From NCBI GenBank assembly GCA_947591605.1, contig CANQDF010000005.1, positions 34,180 through 98,179 of the forward strand: DNA of 64,000 nt, written 5' to 3'. The DNA comes from an uncultured Clostridia bacterium (GTDB lineage Bacteria > Bacillota > Clostridia > Lachnospirales > CAG-274). The notes under the pieces were generated by a model. It was not told the DNA's origin. It made no database searches and was given only the letters and a program-made list of their open reading frames with translations. The position numbers and the translations under genes were made by a program. Below are positions 1-8,041 of this stretch, piece after piece; position 1 is the stretch's first letter; every line of letters begins with the position of its first letter.

Positions 1-132
1 GAGGGGCTGGAGCAGTACGGCATAAAGGTGACAAAGCGTGTACCTATTGAAGTAAATCACAGCCATACGGCAGATTTTTATATGCACACCAAAAAAACAA
101 AAATGGGACATATACTTGAAAACGATGATTAA
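1..132 (+). CDS. ribBA: RibBA / GTP cyclohydrolase II, C-terminal end (partial)
   Basis: The reading frame is open from the first base and ends with TAA at 130-132, giving 43 residues of a truncated protein. The tail (GLEQYGIKVTKRVPIEV, then KTKKTKMGHIL) matches the end of GTP cyclohydrolase II, where a KxKMGH(L/I)L-type motif closes the domain. The enzyme opens the GTP ring in the first step of riboflavin synthesis, and in Bacillota it is usually fused to DHBP synthase (RibBA); the fusion cannot be seen here. The next gene, ribH, starts 12 bases downstream, which supports a rib operon. Confidence 0.85.
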   Translation, partial: EGLEQYGIKVTKRVPIEVNHSHTADFYMHTKKTKMGHILENDD

Positions 133-144
133 GGAGGAAAATTT

Positions 145-606
145 ATGAAGATCATTGAAGGCAACCTTATAGGCAGCGGCAAAAAGTTTGCAATAGTTGC
201 AAGCCGTTTTAACGAATTTATTGTAAACAAGCTTATCAGCGGAGCGCAGGATGCGCTTGTAAGGCACGGCGTGGACGATAATGACATATCCCTTGCATGG
301 GTGCCGGGCGCATTTGAGATACCGCTCACCGCACAAAAGCTTGCAAAAACAGGCAAGTATGACGCCGTTATATGCTTAGGCGCAGTAATAAGGGGCTCAA
401 CCTCTCACTATGACTATGTGTGCGCAGAGGTATCCAAGGGAGTTGCAACCGTAGGTCTTGCAACCGGTACACCCGTTATATTCGGCATACTCACCACGGA
501 CAACATAGAGCAGGCTGTGGAAAGAGCAGGCACCAAGGCAGGCAACAAGGGCTATGATGCGGCTGTATCCGCAATAGAGATGGCAAACCTCTCCGAAAAG
601 CTTTGA
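145..606 (+). CDS. ribH: 6,7-dimethyl-8-ribityllumazine synthase
   Basis: A 153-residue protein of full family length. Lumazine synthase condenses 5-amino-6-ribitylamino-uracil with 3,4-dihydroxybutanone phosphate, the step before riboflavin synthase, and normally assembles into pentamers or a 60-mer shell. Visible family motifs are PGAFEIP (about residue 50), [15 protein letters not shown] (about 78-92), where the His is the catalytic region, and [16 protein letters not shown]. The start is preceded by AAGGAGG. It is the last rib gene: a strong terminator follows 17 bases after the stop. The ribD and ribE genes would lie to the left of the window. Confidence 0.97.
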   Translation: MKIIEGNLIGSGKKFAIVASRFNEFIVNKLISGAQDALVRHGVDDNDISLAWVPGAFEIPLTAQKLAKTGKYDAVICLGAVIRGSTSHYDYVCAEVSKGVATVGLATGTPVIFGILTTDNIEQAVERAGTKAGNKGYDAAVSAIEMANLSEKL

Positions 607-622
607 TAAATATATTACACAC

Positions 623-660
623 AGCTCCGTTATCATAAACCGATAACGGGGCTTTTTTTA
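623..660 (+). terminator. Rho-independent terminator after ribH
   Basis: A 12-bp stem, AGCTCCGTTATC paired with GATAACGGGGCT (one G-T pair), has a 7-base loop and runs straight into seven T. It ends the riboflavin operon. Confidence 0.93.
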
Positions 661-687
661 TATCTCAAAGAAAAATGTAAAATAAAC

Positions 688-716
688 TTGACATTTTATT
701 ATATGTCTGTTATTAT
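688..716 (+). promoter_or_regulatory. Sigma-A-type promoter of the HTH-regulator operon
   Basis: A consensus -35 TTGACA (688-693), exactly 17 bp, then TATTAT (711-716). It lies just upstream of a palindrome and 56 bases before the HTH gene. Confidence 0.88.
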
Positions 717-744
717 AAAAATGTAAAGTTAATTTTACATTTTT
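717..744 (+). promoter_or_regulatory. Palindromic operator-like site downstream of the -10
   Basis: AAAAATGTAAA (717-727) is mirrored by TTTACATTTTT (734-744) with a 6-base centre. The site covers the expected transcription start, and the half-site AAAAATGTAAA occurs again at 671-681, just upstream of the -35. Position and symmetry fit autorepression by the HTH protein encoded next; that is inference. Confidence 0.6.
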
Positions 745-771
745 ATATTATCGAAGATAGGAGGCGGAAGC

Positions 772-969
772 TTGCTCAACAAAATAAAGGAACTGCGCAA
801 GGCAAGCAAAATAACCCAGGACGAGCTTGCATCGGCACTCAGCGTTACAAGGCAGACCGTAATATCGCTTGAAAACGGCAGATACAACCCGTCCTTACAG
901 CTTGCCTTCAGGCTTGCAAAATATTTTAATACCACTATTGAAGATATTTTTGTTTTTGAGGAGGAATAA
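772..969 (+). CDS. XRE-family HTH transcriptional regulator (small, single domain)
   Basis: A 65-residue protein made of one Cro/C1-type helix-turn-helix. The recognition segment SVTRQTVISLENGRYNPSL and the end FNTTIEDIFVFEEE are typical of the small regulators found in Bacillota next to membrane-protein genes. The start is TTG at 772, with AGGAGG at 759-764; no ATG is available near that site. The next gene begins 2 bases after its stop, so the two are co-translated. A palindrome over the promoter suggests self-regulation. The signal sensed is unknown. Confidence 0.9.
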   Translation: MLNKIKELRKASKITQDELASALSVTRQTVISLENGRYNPSLQLAFRLAKYFNTTIEDIFVFEEE

Positions 970-971
970 AT

Positions 972-1391
972 ATGGATAACAAAAAAATAATCAAAAAAAG
1001 GATACTTATCCACCTGATATACGCTCTTATAGGCATAGCCCTATTGGCTGTATCGTTTATGGGCATACCTAAAAACAACGTTGTGTATATAGTCAGTCTT
1101 ACCCTTATATTATCGAACATAATACGCATAATACGCAACGTAAGGATAATGTCGGATCCCGAATATATGAAAGACCTGCTGACAGCCGAAAAGGACGAAC
1201 GCAACGTAATGCTTTTTACACGCTCCCGCAGCCTTGCCTTCGGCGTGTATATAATGGCGGCGTCCATCGTATATATAGCTCTCTGTTTTATACCCGGCAT
1301 GGAGTTTGCCGCCTATACAGTGGCATATTCCATATGTGCTCTGGTTTTTATTTACTGGGTGTGCTATACGGTACTGAACCGCAGATACTGA
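972..1391 (+). CDS. Small membrane protein (DUF2178-like)
   Basis: A 139-residue protein with four likely membrane helices, in pairs at about residues 12-30, 37-53, 88-106 and 112-132. Between the pairs lies a charged cytoplasmic segment with KDERNVMLFTRSRS. This layout resembles DUF2178-type proteins, which commonly partner small XRE regulators in Bacillota. The RBS GAGGAGG lies in the end of the upstream gene. It has no recognisable catalytic motif. A role as the membrane partner or target of the regulator is inferred only from the gene pairing. Confidence 0.7.
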   Translation: MDNKKIIKKRILIHLIYALIGIALLAVSFMGIPKNNVVYIVSLTLILSNIIRIIRNVRIMSDPEYMKDLLTAEKDERNVMLFTRSRSLAFGVYIMAASIVYIALCFIPGMEFAAYTVAYSICALVFIYWVCYTVLNRRY

Positions 1392-1506
1392 TTGAAAAAA
1401 ATGTCTGTGTTATTATTAAAACGTGTACAATGCAACTATATGATGAAAATTTTTTGATATTACGATATTAATATTTATGTATCGTCAAAATTATTTTAAC
1501 AGACCA

Positions 1507-1543
1507 AGTAAGTCCTCTGCCTTTCGGGTTATGGGGACTTACT
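1507..1543 (-). repeat. Palindromic element copy 1 (hairpin B only)
   Basis: AGTAAGTCC (1507-1515) pairs perfectly with GGACTTACT (1535-1543). Read on the minus strand it is AAC-AGTAAGT...ACTTACTTG, the same frame as the elements at 46.4 kb and 62.8 kb. The companion 34-nt hairpin A of those copies is not recognisable here, so this copy is partial or degraded. Confidence 0.6.
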
Positions 1544-1668
1544 GTTATATTAGGCAGGGAGGTTTCTTATTACATTATTGGATGGGACTGTTTTTTATTG
1601 AAAAATAATGTATATCTTGGTATAATAAAAATATAAACAAAGGCAAATCGGAAGTTGGAGGATAGCTA

Positions 1669-1830
1669 ATGATCTACATTAAAATAATGACTATTGTAGC
1701 TACTGCGCTTACAATGTTCTTTAGTTATGACGAGTACAAACAAGGAAAAATGAGTGCTCGGAACTTCAAAATCATATGTGTATGTGAAAGTATAGTGATT
1801 ATTGGAATGATTTATTTGTTTTTTGTTTGA
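1669..1830 (+). CDS. Small membrane protein, 53 residues, unknown function
   Basis: An ATG at 1669 preceded by GGAGGAT (1657-1663) opens a 53-codon frame ending with TGA at 1828. The protein has two hydrophobic stretches (about residues 3-18 and 35-53) separated by a charged loop, FSYDEYKQGKMSARNFK, so a two-helix hairpin in the membrane is likely. The short gene, good RBS and location in an otherwise empty intergenic region make it plausible. I do not recognise a family. Its base composition is more AT-rich than that of panE beside it. Confidence 0.5.
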   Translation: MIYIKIMTIVATALTMFFSYDEYKQGKMSARNFKIICVCESIVIIGMIYLFFV

Positions 1831-1901
1831 CGCAAACAATTCTCGTTTATCGCTTAGTTTTATAAAATATAAATTTACAGACACAGGGAGGCAGCACGGA
1901 T

Positions 1902-2825
1902 ATGGATATATCGGTAATAGGCGCAGGCGCCATGGGTATGCTATTTGGCGGCTATCTGTCCGCAAAGCACAATGTCACCATGATAGGACGAAATGCGCAG
2001 AAAGCAGACAATATTGCAAAAAACGGCATCACGATACGTGAAACAAGCGGAGAGGAAAGGACCTATTATCCCTCATCCGTATCCGATACAAGCGGCATGA
2101 ATGCCGCAGAGCTTGTGATATTGTTTACCAAATCGGGCTCGTCCGAGGAGGCTCTTGAAAAAAACAAGGCACTTATAGGCAGGGACACCGTGCTTATGAC
2201 CTTACAGAACGGAGCGGGACACGAGGAGCTGTTAAAAAAATATGCTCCCGAGGAAAACATCATAATAGGCACAACACAGCAGGGCAGCTACAAGCTCGAT
2301 GACAGGTCGGTATGTCACAGCGGTATAGGCAGCACTGCACTGGGGGTTATTTGCGGCAGATGCGAGCGGTTTTCTCATATTGCAGACGCCTTTGAGCAAT
2401 GCTCTCTGCCCTGCGAGGTGACAGACAATGTAAGGCAGATGATATGGAGCAAGCTTATGATAAACGCCTCATCAAGCGTATTATCGGGCATTGTGCAGAC
2501 CGCACAGGGCTATGTGGCGGAAAACGAGGCTCTTTGGAGCATAGCAAAAAAGCTTATTGCCGAGATATGTGCTGTTGCCTGTGCAGACGGATATAAATTT
2601 GACGCCGAGGAACAGACGGAAAGAATATACAAACACCTCAAAAACGCCCCGGGCGGATATACCAGCATTTATGCCGATATAAAGGCAGGCAGAAAGACCG
2701 AGGTGCGCCGTATAAACGGCTTTGTTGCTGATACGGCAAAAAGGCTCGGCATATCCGCACCCGTAAACGAAACCGTGACGGAGCTGGTTATCGCCATGGA
2801 GGGCAAAAATGAAGGCAGACTATAA
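1902..2825 (+). CDS. panE: 2-dehydropantoate 2-reductase (ketopantoate reductase)
   Basis: A 307-residue protein of normal family length. It reduces ketopantoate to pantoate with NADPH for coenzyme A synthesis. The N-terminus has the Rossmann motif GAGAMGMLFGGYL, followed by GRN at the end of the second strand. LQNGAGHEE (about 104-112) and IWSKLMINA (about 182-190), which contains the catalytic lysine, are family signatures. The RBS is AGGGAGG (1886-1892). No other pantothenate gene is nearby, and distant paralogues act on other 2-oxo acids, so the exact substrate is likely but not proven. Confidence 0.85.
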   Translation: MDISVIGAGAMGMLFGGYLSAKHNVTMIGRNAQKADNIAKNGITIRETSGEERTYYPSSVSDTSGMNAAELVILFTKSGSSEEALEKNKALIGRDTVLMTLQNGAGHEELLKKYAPEENIIIGTTQQGSYKLDDRSVCHSGIGSTALGVICGRCERFSHIADAFEQCSLPCEVTDNVRQMIWSKLMINASSSVLSGIVQTAQGYVAENEALWSIAKKLIAEICAVACADGYKFDAEEQTERIYKHLKNAPGGYTSIYADIKAGRKTEVRRINGFVADTAKRLGISAPVNETVTELVIAMEGKNEGRL

Positions 2826-3167
2826 AAAGATCCTCGTAATATTTGCAGCCGTATATATCGCCGCCGTACTTATAGGCACGGTGTTTACGATTTTTACGGA
2901 TGCACCCGCAAGCTCCTTTGAATATACCGCAGACAAGGGCGGAGGTATTACCCTGACAACCTACAAAGGTCACAGATTTGTCGTAAATATACCAACAGCA
3001 TAGACGGATGGGCTTTTGACGATACGCCTTTTTCGGGCTCGTTGTCGTGCGGCGAATTTACCGTAATTAACAACAGACTGATTAATAAATATGGTGGAAT
3101 TTCTGCTTATTACAAACCGTATGACGGCATTAATTATTGGATGGATCAAATTGATAAATATAAGTAA
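2809..3167 (+). pseudogene. Frameshifted small membrane-anchored protein
   Basis: Translation from ATG 2809 overlaps the end of panE by 17 bases and gives 64 residues: one N-terminal membrane helix (about 7-28) and an outside part with GGGITLTTYKGHRFVV, ending at TAG 3001. The frame one base back is open from before 2940 through this point and continues as NSIDGWAFDDTPFSG to TAA 3165-3167. The two halves read as one protein broken by a shift near 2975-2995. It could be a true pseudogene, a sequencing error or a programmed slip; no classical slippery heptamer is obvious. The family is not recognised. Confidence 0.55.
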
Positions 3168-3181
3168 AGGAGAAAATATAA

Positions 3182-3469
3182 ATGAGTGAAATCAAAATCA
3201 AACCTCAAAAATATAAATGTCCATGTTGTGGATATTATACTTTAGATGTTATGGAAGGTCATGAAAAACCTTTTTTTGAAATATGTGATGTTTGTGGTTG
3301 GATGTATGACGAGGTTGACCAGGAACATCCCGAGCGTCCGGGCGGAAATCATATAAGTTTCAATGAAGCAAAGGAGAATTATAAGAAAATAGGGAGAGTT
3401 AGAAAAGATTTAGATTTTTGCAGACCTCCTTATGAAAGTGAATTCCCTGAAAGTAACGGTGAGATATAG
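3182..3469 (+). CDS. CPCC-family cysteine-rich protein
   Basis: A 95-residue protein with the hallmark KCPCCGYYTL near the N-terminus, then CDVCGWMYDEVDQEHPE, PGGNHISFNEAKENY and RKDL. The two cysteine pairs probably hold a zinc ion. The family is small, mostly in accessory regions of bacterial genomes, and its biochemical role is not established. AAAGGAG precedes the ATG. The gene is more AT-rich than panE, which with the broken gene upstream suggests an acquired segment. It sits alone, 15 bases after the end of the frameshifted gene. Confidence 0.85.
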   Translation: MSEIKIKPQKYKCPCCGYYTLDVMEGHEKPFFEICDVCGWMYDEVDQEHPERPGGNHISFNEAKENYKKIGRVRKDLDFCRPPYESEFPESNGEI

Positions 3470-3570
3470 GGCAGAACATATACAAGATAAGGAGGGTTCT
3501 CAGTCTTGCTGAAAATCGCATAATTCCTGCATTTTCTGAAAATCCAACTGTCAATTACAACTAACATTTT

Positions 3571-3616
3571 GGGAACTGTCCATAAACGGGACGTGAAATT
3601 TACGGACAGTTCTCCC
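3571..3616. repeat. Long imperfect inverted repeat, unassigned
   Basis: GGGAACTGTCCATAAA (3571-3586) is mirrored by TTTACGGACAGTTCTCCC (3599-3616), with two unpaired positions and a 12-base loop. No T-run follows, so it is not a simple terminator. The 3470-3720 stretch around it has no supported gene. The hairpin could be the end of a vanished element or an RNA structure. Confidence 0.5.
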
Positions 3617-3719
3617 GACATGAAAAGGAGGACAAGATTGCTTAAAAATACAGTATTTAACAGGGTTCAAACCTGTGAGCCGATCATAAGCCGAGGTTTT
3701 TAATTCCGCATTAAACAAA

Positions 3720-3756
3720 CAAAAATCCGAAGACATCTATCTCCGGATTTTTTAAT
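3720..3756. terminator. Bidirectional terminator ending the his operon
   Basis: AAAAATCCG (3721-3729) pairs with CGGATTTTT (3744-3752), with an inner AGA/TCT pair. The A-run on one side and T-run on the other allow it to end transcription in both directions: the minus-strand his operon (hisE stop at 3774) and anything coming from the left. Confidence 0.85.
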
Positions 3757-3773
3757 GCTGTGTGAAAAATTTT

Positions 3774-4136
3774 TTAATCGATTCTGGTTTCGTCAGTCCT
3801 GTTTTCCGCTTTTCTCTTGGCTTCCTTTTCGACATTCATCCTTTCCTTTTGTCTGCGCTCGTATATTTTATCGGCCACATCCTGCCAGCTTATATCCATC
3901 TGCGCCATAAGCACCTCAAGGTGAAATATCAGGTCGCACGCCTCCGATATGACCTCGCCCTTGTTGTTGTCCTTTGCGGCAATAACCGTTTCGGTAGCCT
4001 CCTCTCCTATCTTTTTAAGTATCTTATCGGTACCCTTTGAAAAAAGATAGCTTGTGTAGGAACCCTCCTCGGGGTTATTCTTCCTGCCTGTAATAACCTC
4101 AAACTCCTCATTTAATACAGAACCAATATCAGCCAT
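3774..4136 (-). CDS. hisE: Phosphoribosyl-ATP pyrophosphatase
   Basis: A 120-residue MazG-like enzyme that removes pyrophosphate from phosphoribosyl-ATP, the second step of histidine synthesis. Family features are [24 protein letters not shown] and the metal-binding [17 protein letters not shown] chose the ATG at 4136 because AAAGGAG sits just upstream inside hisI; the longer frame has no RBS. HisE overlaps the end of hisI by 8 bases, so the two activities that are fused in many bacteria are separate here. The charged C-terminal tail (about 100-120) is longer than usual. Confidence 0.95.
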   Translation of the reverse strand: MADIGSVLNEEFEVITGRKNNPEEGSYTSYLFSKGTDKILKKIGEEATETVIAAKDNNKGEVISEACDLIFHLEVLMAQMDISWQDVADKIYERRQKERMNVEKEAKRKAENRTDETRID

Positions 4137-4467
4137 TTTGTTTATCTCCTTTAAATTCTTCAAGTTTTCTGTAAAAGCACGAGCGGTTGCCCGTATGGCA
4201 CGCCGCACCCACCTGCTCTATAAGCAGCAAAATCGCATCACAGTCACAGTCATACCTTATTTCCTTTACATACTGATAGTGACCGCTTGTTTCACCCTTT
4301 ACCCACAGGCTTTGCCTTGAACGGCTGTAATATGTGCCTTTGCCCGTTTTTACGGTAAGCTCAAAGGCATCCCTGTTCATATAGGCAAGCATAAGTACTT
4401 CCTTTGTTTCGTAATCCTGCGCTATTGCAGGCACAAGCCCGTTTTTATCAAATTTGATGTCAAGCAT
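4129..4467 (-). CDS. hisI: Phosphoribosyl-AMP cyclohydrolase
   Basis: A 112-residue enzyme that opens the adenine ring of phosphoribosyl-AMP. The zinc- and magnesium-binding core is plain: [20 protein letters not shown] followed by [12 protein letters not shown], which supplies the conserved Cys, Asp and His ligands. [14 protein letters not shown] is the substrate-side signature. It starts 9 bases after the hisF stop and overlaps hisE, indicating translational coupling. Confidence 0.96.
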   Translation of the reverse strand: MLDIKFDKNGLVPAIAQDYETKEVLMLAYMNRDAFELTVKTGKGTYYSRSRQSLWVKGETSGHYQYVKEIRYDCDCDAILLLIEQVGAACHTGNRSCFYRKLEEFKGDKQNG

Positions 4468-4476
4468 TTTATCACC

Positions 4477-5235
4477 TCATATCCTTACCGAAATACCCTC
4501 ATCTCTTAAGTAGTGCTTAAGGTCGAGTATATCCAGCTCTCTGTAATGAAAAAGACTTGCCGCAAGCGCAGCCTCCGCACCGCCGTCGGTAAGCGCCTGT
4601 GCAAAATGCTCCTTTGTACCTGCGCCGCCCGAGGCTATCACGGGTATGGATACGGCATCGGCTATCTGCCTTGTAAGGTCAATATCGTAGCCCGCCTTGG
4701 TGCCGTCGCAGTCCATGCTTGTAAGCAGTATTTCACCTGCGCCCCGCTTTTCGGCTTCAACAGCCCATTCCACGGCATCTCTGCCGGTATTGATACGTCC
4801 GCCGTTCAAATATACATCAAAACCGCCGCATTCTCTGCGCTTTGCGTCTATCGCCACTACCACGCACTGGTTGCCAAAGCGCTCTGCCGCCTCATTTATA
4901 AGTTCGGGGCGGTTTAACGCTGCGGAATTTACCGATATTTTGTCGGCGCCCGCACTCAATATCCTCCTGAAATCCTCCACGGAGCGTATGCCTCCGCCCA
5001 CAGTAAGCGGTATAAATACCTGTTCCGCCGTTCTTGCAACAACGTCAAGCATAATGCTGCGCTTGTCGGACGATGCGGTAATATCCAAAAACACTATCTC
5101 GTCCGCCATTGATTTGTTGTAATATGAGGCAATTTCCACAGGGTCGCCCGCATCCCGCAGATTAACAAAGTTTACTCCCTTTACCACCCTGCCTTCGTTT
5201 ACGTCAAGACAGGGAATTATCCTTTTAGTGTGCAT
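4477..5235 (-). CDS. hisF: Imidazole glycerol phosphate synthase, cyclase subunit
   Basis: A 252-residue TIM-barrel protein beginning [12 protein letters not shown], whose Asp is the first catalytic residue; the second is in [14 protein letters not shown] (about 125-138). It joins ammonia from HisH to PRFAR, giving IGP and AICAR. The start is taken at the ATG at 5235, which has AGGATGG nine bases ahead. A TTG two codons upstream is nearer the RBS than usual. It is separated from hisA by a yitT-family gene, which is unusual. Confidence 0.96.
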   Translation of the reverse strand: MHTKRIIPCLDVNEGRVVKGVNFVNLRDAGDPVEIASYYNKSMADEIVFLDITASSDKRSIMLDVVARTAEQVFIPLTVGGGIRSVEDFRRILSAGADKISVNSAALNRPELINEAAERFGNQCVVVAIDAKRRECGGFDVYLNGGRINTGRDAVEWAVEAEKRGAGEILLTSMDCDGTKAGYDIDLTRQIADAVSIPVIASGGAGTKEHFAQALTDGGAEAALAASLFHYRELDILDLKHYLRDEGISVRI

Positions 5236-5247
5236 AATCAAACCATC

Positions 5248-6120
5248 CTAAACCTGATCGGTATTATCTTCCTTTTTTCTTTTTATGTGCTTGCCGACTA
5301 TCTCCGATACATCCGACACGGTGACAAACGCCGAGTTATCGTCAGCCCTTATTATCTTATACAGCTCATTGAGCTCAATACGTGTGACCACGCAATATAG
5401 TACGACCTTTTTGCCGCTTATAAGGCCCTCGCCCTCCATAAGCGTCACTGTCCTGCCCAGCCTTTTATAGATATTATCGGCAATTGAGTTTGCATTGTTG
5501 GTTATTATCATTACCGCTTTTGCCTGCTCAAGACCTGTTTCTATCATATCTATTACCTTTGAGGTTATAAAGTAGGTGATAAGGCTGTACATTGCCCTGT
5601 CAAGCCCGAAAAGAAAACCTGCTGCGGTATAAATAACAATATTGATTGCAAGTATTATCTGCCCTACCGAAAACTGTGTTTTTTTGCCGATAAGAAGCGC
5701 CGCTGCCTCCGTACCGTCTATACAGCCTCCGTTTTTTAACACCAGACCTACGCCGATACCCAGAAAAATACCGCCGAAAACCGTTGCAAGCAAGGCATCC
5801 TCGGTAGCATCAACAGGCTTGAAAACCTCCAGCATTACCGAAAACACCAGCATGGCATATGTCGCCTTTATAACAAAGCTTTTGCCTATCTGTTTAAAGC
5901 CTACTATAAAAAACGGTATATTTAGTATCACTATAACAATACCCATAGGCACCCTGCAAAGCTGGTTTATTATAAAGCTTACGCCTACCACACCGCCGTC
6001 GAGTATCTTTACCGGTACAAGAAACATCTCAAGAGCCATAGCTGCTATAATTGCTCCGAAAGTTATCATTAGCATAGCAACAAATTCTCTTAGCTTTGCA
6101 TTTTCTATCTCAATACCCAT
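5248..6120 (-). CDS. YitT-family membrane protein (DUF161/DUF2179) inside the his operon
   Basis: A 290-residue protein with five or six membrane helices in the first 200 residues and a soluble DUF2179 domain in the last 90. Family patterns include GGVVGVSFIINQL, LKNGGCIDGTEAAALL and IETGLEQAKAVMIITN. YitT-type proteins are widespread in Bacillota, and their substrate is not firmly known. It begins 4 bases before the hisA stop would allow a gap and ends 12 bases before hisF, so it is transcribed with the his genes. A histidine-related role can be proposed from position only. The start at 6120 has GGGTGAT just upstream. Confidence 0.88.
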   Translation of the reverse strand: MGIEIENAKLREFVAMLMITFGAIIAAMALEMFLVPVKILDGGVVGVSFIINQLCRVPMGIVIVILNIPFFIVGFKQIGKSFVIKATYAMLVFSVMLEVFKPVDATEDALLATVFGGIFLGIGVGLVLKNGGCIDGTEAAALLIGKKTQFSVGQIILAINIVIYTAAGFLFGLDRAMYSLITYFITSKVIDMIETGLEQAKAVMIITNNANSIADNIYKRLGRTVTLMEGEGLISGKKVVLYCVVTRIELNELYKIIRADDNSAFVTVSDVSEIVGKHIKRKKEDNTDQV

Positions 6121-6124
6121 CCGA

Positions 6125-6838
6125 TCACCCAAATCTGTCTATAACTTCCTTAAGATCCAGTGTGCCGTTATATAGCGCCCTGCCTATAATAACTCCTGCC
6201 GAGCCTATATCCGCCACATTTTGAATATCCTCCATGGAGGATATGCCTCCCGAGGCTATTATGTCGAGCCCCGTCCTTTCAATAAGCTCCCTTGTGGATG
6301 CTGTATTGGGGCCGCTCATCATACCGTCCTTTGAAATATCCGTGTATATAACGGTCTTAACGCCGTATCCCTTCATTTTAAGACAGAGCTCGGCTGCCGA
6401 AACATCGCTTACTTCCTCCCAGCCGGAAACCGCAACAAAGCCGTTTTTTGCATCCACACCCACGGCTATCCTGTCGCCGTAAAGACGTACCGCCTCTTTT
6501 ACAAGCTCCGGATCCTTTACCGCAGCCGTACCTATTATTACCCTGGATACGCCTGCCGATATTCTTTCGGCCACATCGTCAAGGCTGCGTACACCGCCGC
6601 CCGTCTGTATAGGTACATCATATTTTGCCCTTATTGCCCTTATTACATCGGTAATAAAGCTCCTGCCATACCTTGCGCCGTCCAGATCCACCATATGTAT
6701 ATAGCTTGCCCCCACATCTATCCACTGCTTTGCCGCATCTGCGGGGTCGTCGTAAAAAACCGTTACATCGTCAAACCTGCCCTGCGTAAGGCGCACCGCC
6801 TTACCGTCCTTTATATCTATCGCCGGATATATCTGCAT
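6125..6838 (-). CDS. hisA: Phosphoribosylformimino-AICAR ribotide isomerase
   Basis: A 237-residue TIM-barrel isomerase converting ProFAR to PRFAR. The N-terminal MQIYPAIDIKDGKAVRLTQG holds the first catalytic Asp and IYTDISKDGMMSGPN the second; IQTGGGVRSLDD and ASGGISSMEDI are the two phosphate-binding loops. GGAGGG, which lies in the last codons of hisH, precedes the ATG at 6838. An upstream extension of the same frame has no RBS and runs through hisH, so it is rejected. Confidence 0.97.
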   Translation of the reverse strand: MQIYPAIDIKDGKAVRLTQGRFDDVTVFYDDPADAAKQWIDVGASYIHMVDLDGARYGRSFITDVIRAIRAKYDVPIQTGGGVRSLDDVAERISAGVSRVIIGTAAVKDPELVKEAVRLYGDRIAVGVDAKNGFVAVSGWEEVSDVSAAELCLKMKGYGVKTVIYTDISKDGMMSGPNTASTRELIERTGLDIIASGGISSMEDIQNVADIGSAGVIIGRALYNGTLDLKEVIDRFG

Positions 6839-6839
6839 A

Positions 6840-7436
6840 TTAAAGCCCTCCAAAATTTTTAAGTATTTTAAGACCCACATCACCGCTTTTTTCCGGGTGG
6901 AACTGCAATGCAAAAATATTGTCCTTTTGTACCGCAACCTGTATCTCTTTGCCGTAATATACGGTTGCGGAGATTACAGGGGCGTCCGTTTCAAGATAAT
7001 AGGAATGTACAAAATAGACGTACGGGCTTTCCGGCAGACCGTCAAAAAGCGGAGAGCGCATTTTTATATCAAGATTATTCCAGCCGATATGCGGTTTTTT
7101 TACATTATCGGGCAAAAGCTTTATCTCGCCCTTTATAAGCCCAAGCCCCTCGTACTCGCCGTATTCGTAGCTTTTGTCAAAAACCATCTGCATACCCAAA
7201 CATATGCCCATAAACGGCTTATTTTTATCTGCCGCCTCGTATATAACACTGTCAAAGCCCTTTTGCCTGATAGTGGCTATTGCATCGCCAAAGGCTCCCA
7301 CTCCGGGCAGTACAAGCTTATCCGCCTTTTTCATGACCGCCGTATCGTCCGTTACAACAGCCTCAAAGCCGAGAAATTCAAACGCCTTTTGTACGCTTCT
7401 TAAATTACCCATTCCGTAATCTATAACAGCTATCAT
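6840..7436 (-). CDS. hisH: Imidazole glycerol phosphate synthase, glutaminase subunit
   Basis: A 198-residue class I glutamine amidotransferase that supplies ammonia to HisF. PFMGICLGMQMVF contains the nucleophilic Cys, and QFHPEKSG supplies the catalytic His and Glu; DYGMGNLRSVQKAFEFLG is the N-terminal signature. Its start codon overlaps the hisB stop at 7436 by one base, and its stop lies 1 base from the hisA start, so the three genes are tightly coupled. Confidence 0.97.
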   Translation of the reverse strand: MIAVIDYGMGNLRSVQKAFEFLGFEAVVTDDTAVMKKADKLVLPGVGAFGDAIATIRQKGFDSVIYEAADKNKPFMGICLGMQMVFDKSYEYGEYEGLGLIKGEIKLLPDNVKKPHIGWNNLDIKMRSPLFDGLPESPYVYFVHSYYLETDAPVISATVYYGKEIQVAVQKDNIFALQFHPEKSGDVGLKILKNFGGL

Positions 7437-8026
7437 TATTCCAACATTCCTTTTGTAGATAGTACGCCGTCTATGCGGCTGTCAACCGTTACCGCCATAT
7501 CCATTGCCCTGCCGAACGCCTTAAAAATGCCCTCTGCAATGTGATGATTGTTTTTGCCGTAAAGCACCTTTATATGCAGCGTCATACCGCAGTTATCCGC
7601 CACCGCTTTAAAAAACTCCTCAACCATTTCGGTATCAAAGCTGCCTAAAACAGGCGCAGTAAACTGTGCGTCAAAGCAGAGCATAGGTCTGCCCGAAAAA
7701 TCAATTGCGCACATAACAAGCACCTCGTCCATAGGTATCAGAGAATAACCGTATCTCTTTATGCCCACCTTTGAACCCAAAGCCTGTGAAATACACTTAC
7801 CCAGCACAATGCCGACATCCTCCACGGTATGGTGGCAGTCTACGTCAAGGTCGCCCTCGACACTGACATTGAGATCCATAAAGCCGTGTTTTGAAATATG
7901 GGTGAGCATATGGTCAAAAAAACCTATGCCCGTATAAATATCGTTTACGCCGCTCCCGTCAAGGTCAAGGCTCATAACTATCTGCGTTTCAAGCGTGTTG
8001 CGTTTTATTTCGGCTTTTCTGCTCAT
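7436..8026 (-). CDS. hisB: Imidazoleglycerol-phosphate dehydratase
   Basis: A 196-residue monofunctional HisB, without the phosphatase domain found in enterobacteria. The two manganese-binding repeats are visible: FFDHMLTHISKHG with DVDCHHTVEDVGIVLG, and VKALYGKNNHH-type sequence with HHIAEGIFKAFGRA. The ATG at 8026 has GGAGGTG nine bases upstream; a GTG start further up would lie inside that RBS. Because hisB lacks the phosphatase, a separate histidinol-phosphate phosphatase must be encoded elsewhere. Confidence 0.97.
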   Translation of the reverse strand: MSRKAEIKRNTLETQIVMSLDLDGSGVNDIYTGIGFFDHMLTHISKHGFMDLNVSVEGDLDVDCHHTVEDVGIVLGKCISQALGSKVGIKRYGYSLIPMDEVLVMCAIDFSGRPMLCFDAQFTAPVLGSFDTEMVEEFFKAVADNCGMTLHIKVLYGKNNHHIAEGIFKAFGRAMDMAVTVDSRIDGVLSTKGMLE

Positions 8027-8041
8027 AGCGTACACCTCCGT

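Noticed and set aside
3655..3680. ACAGG-GTTCAAA-CCTGT, resembling a tRNA T-arm
   Set aside because: There is no acceptor, D-arm or anticodon stem around it, so it is not a tRNA gene.
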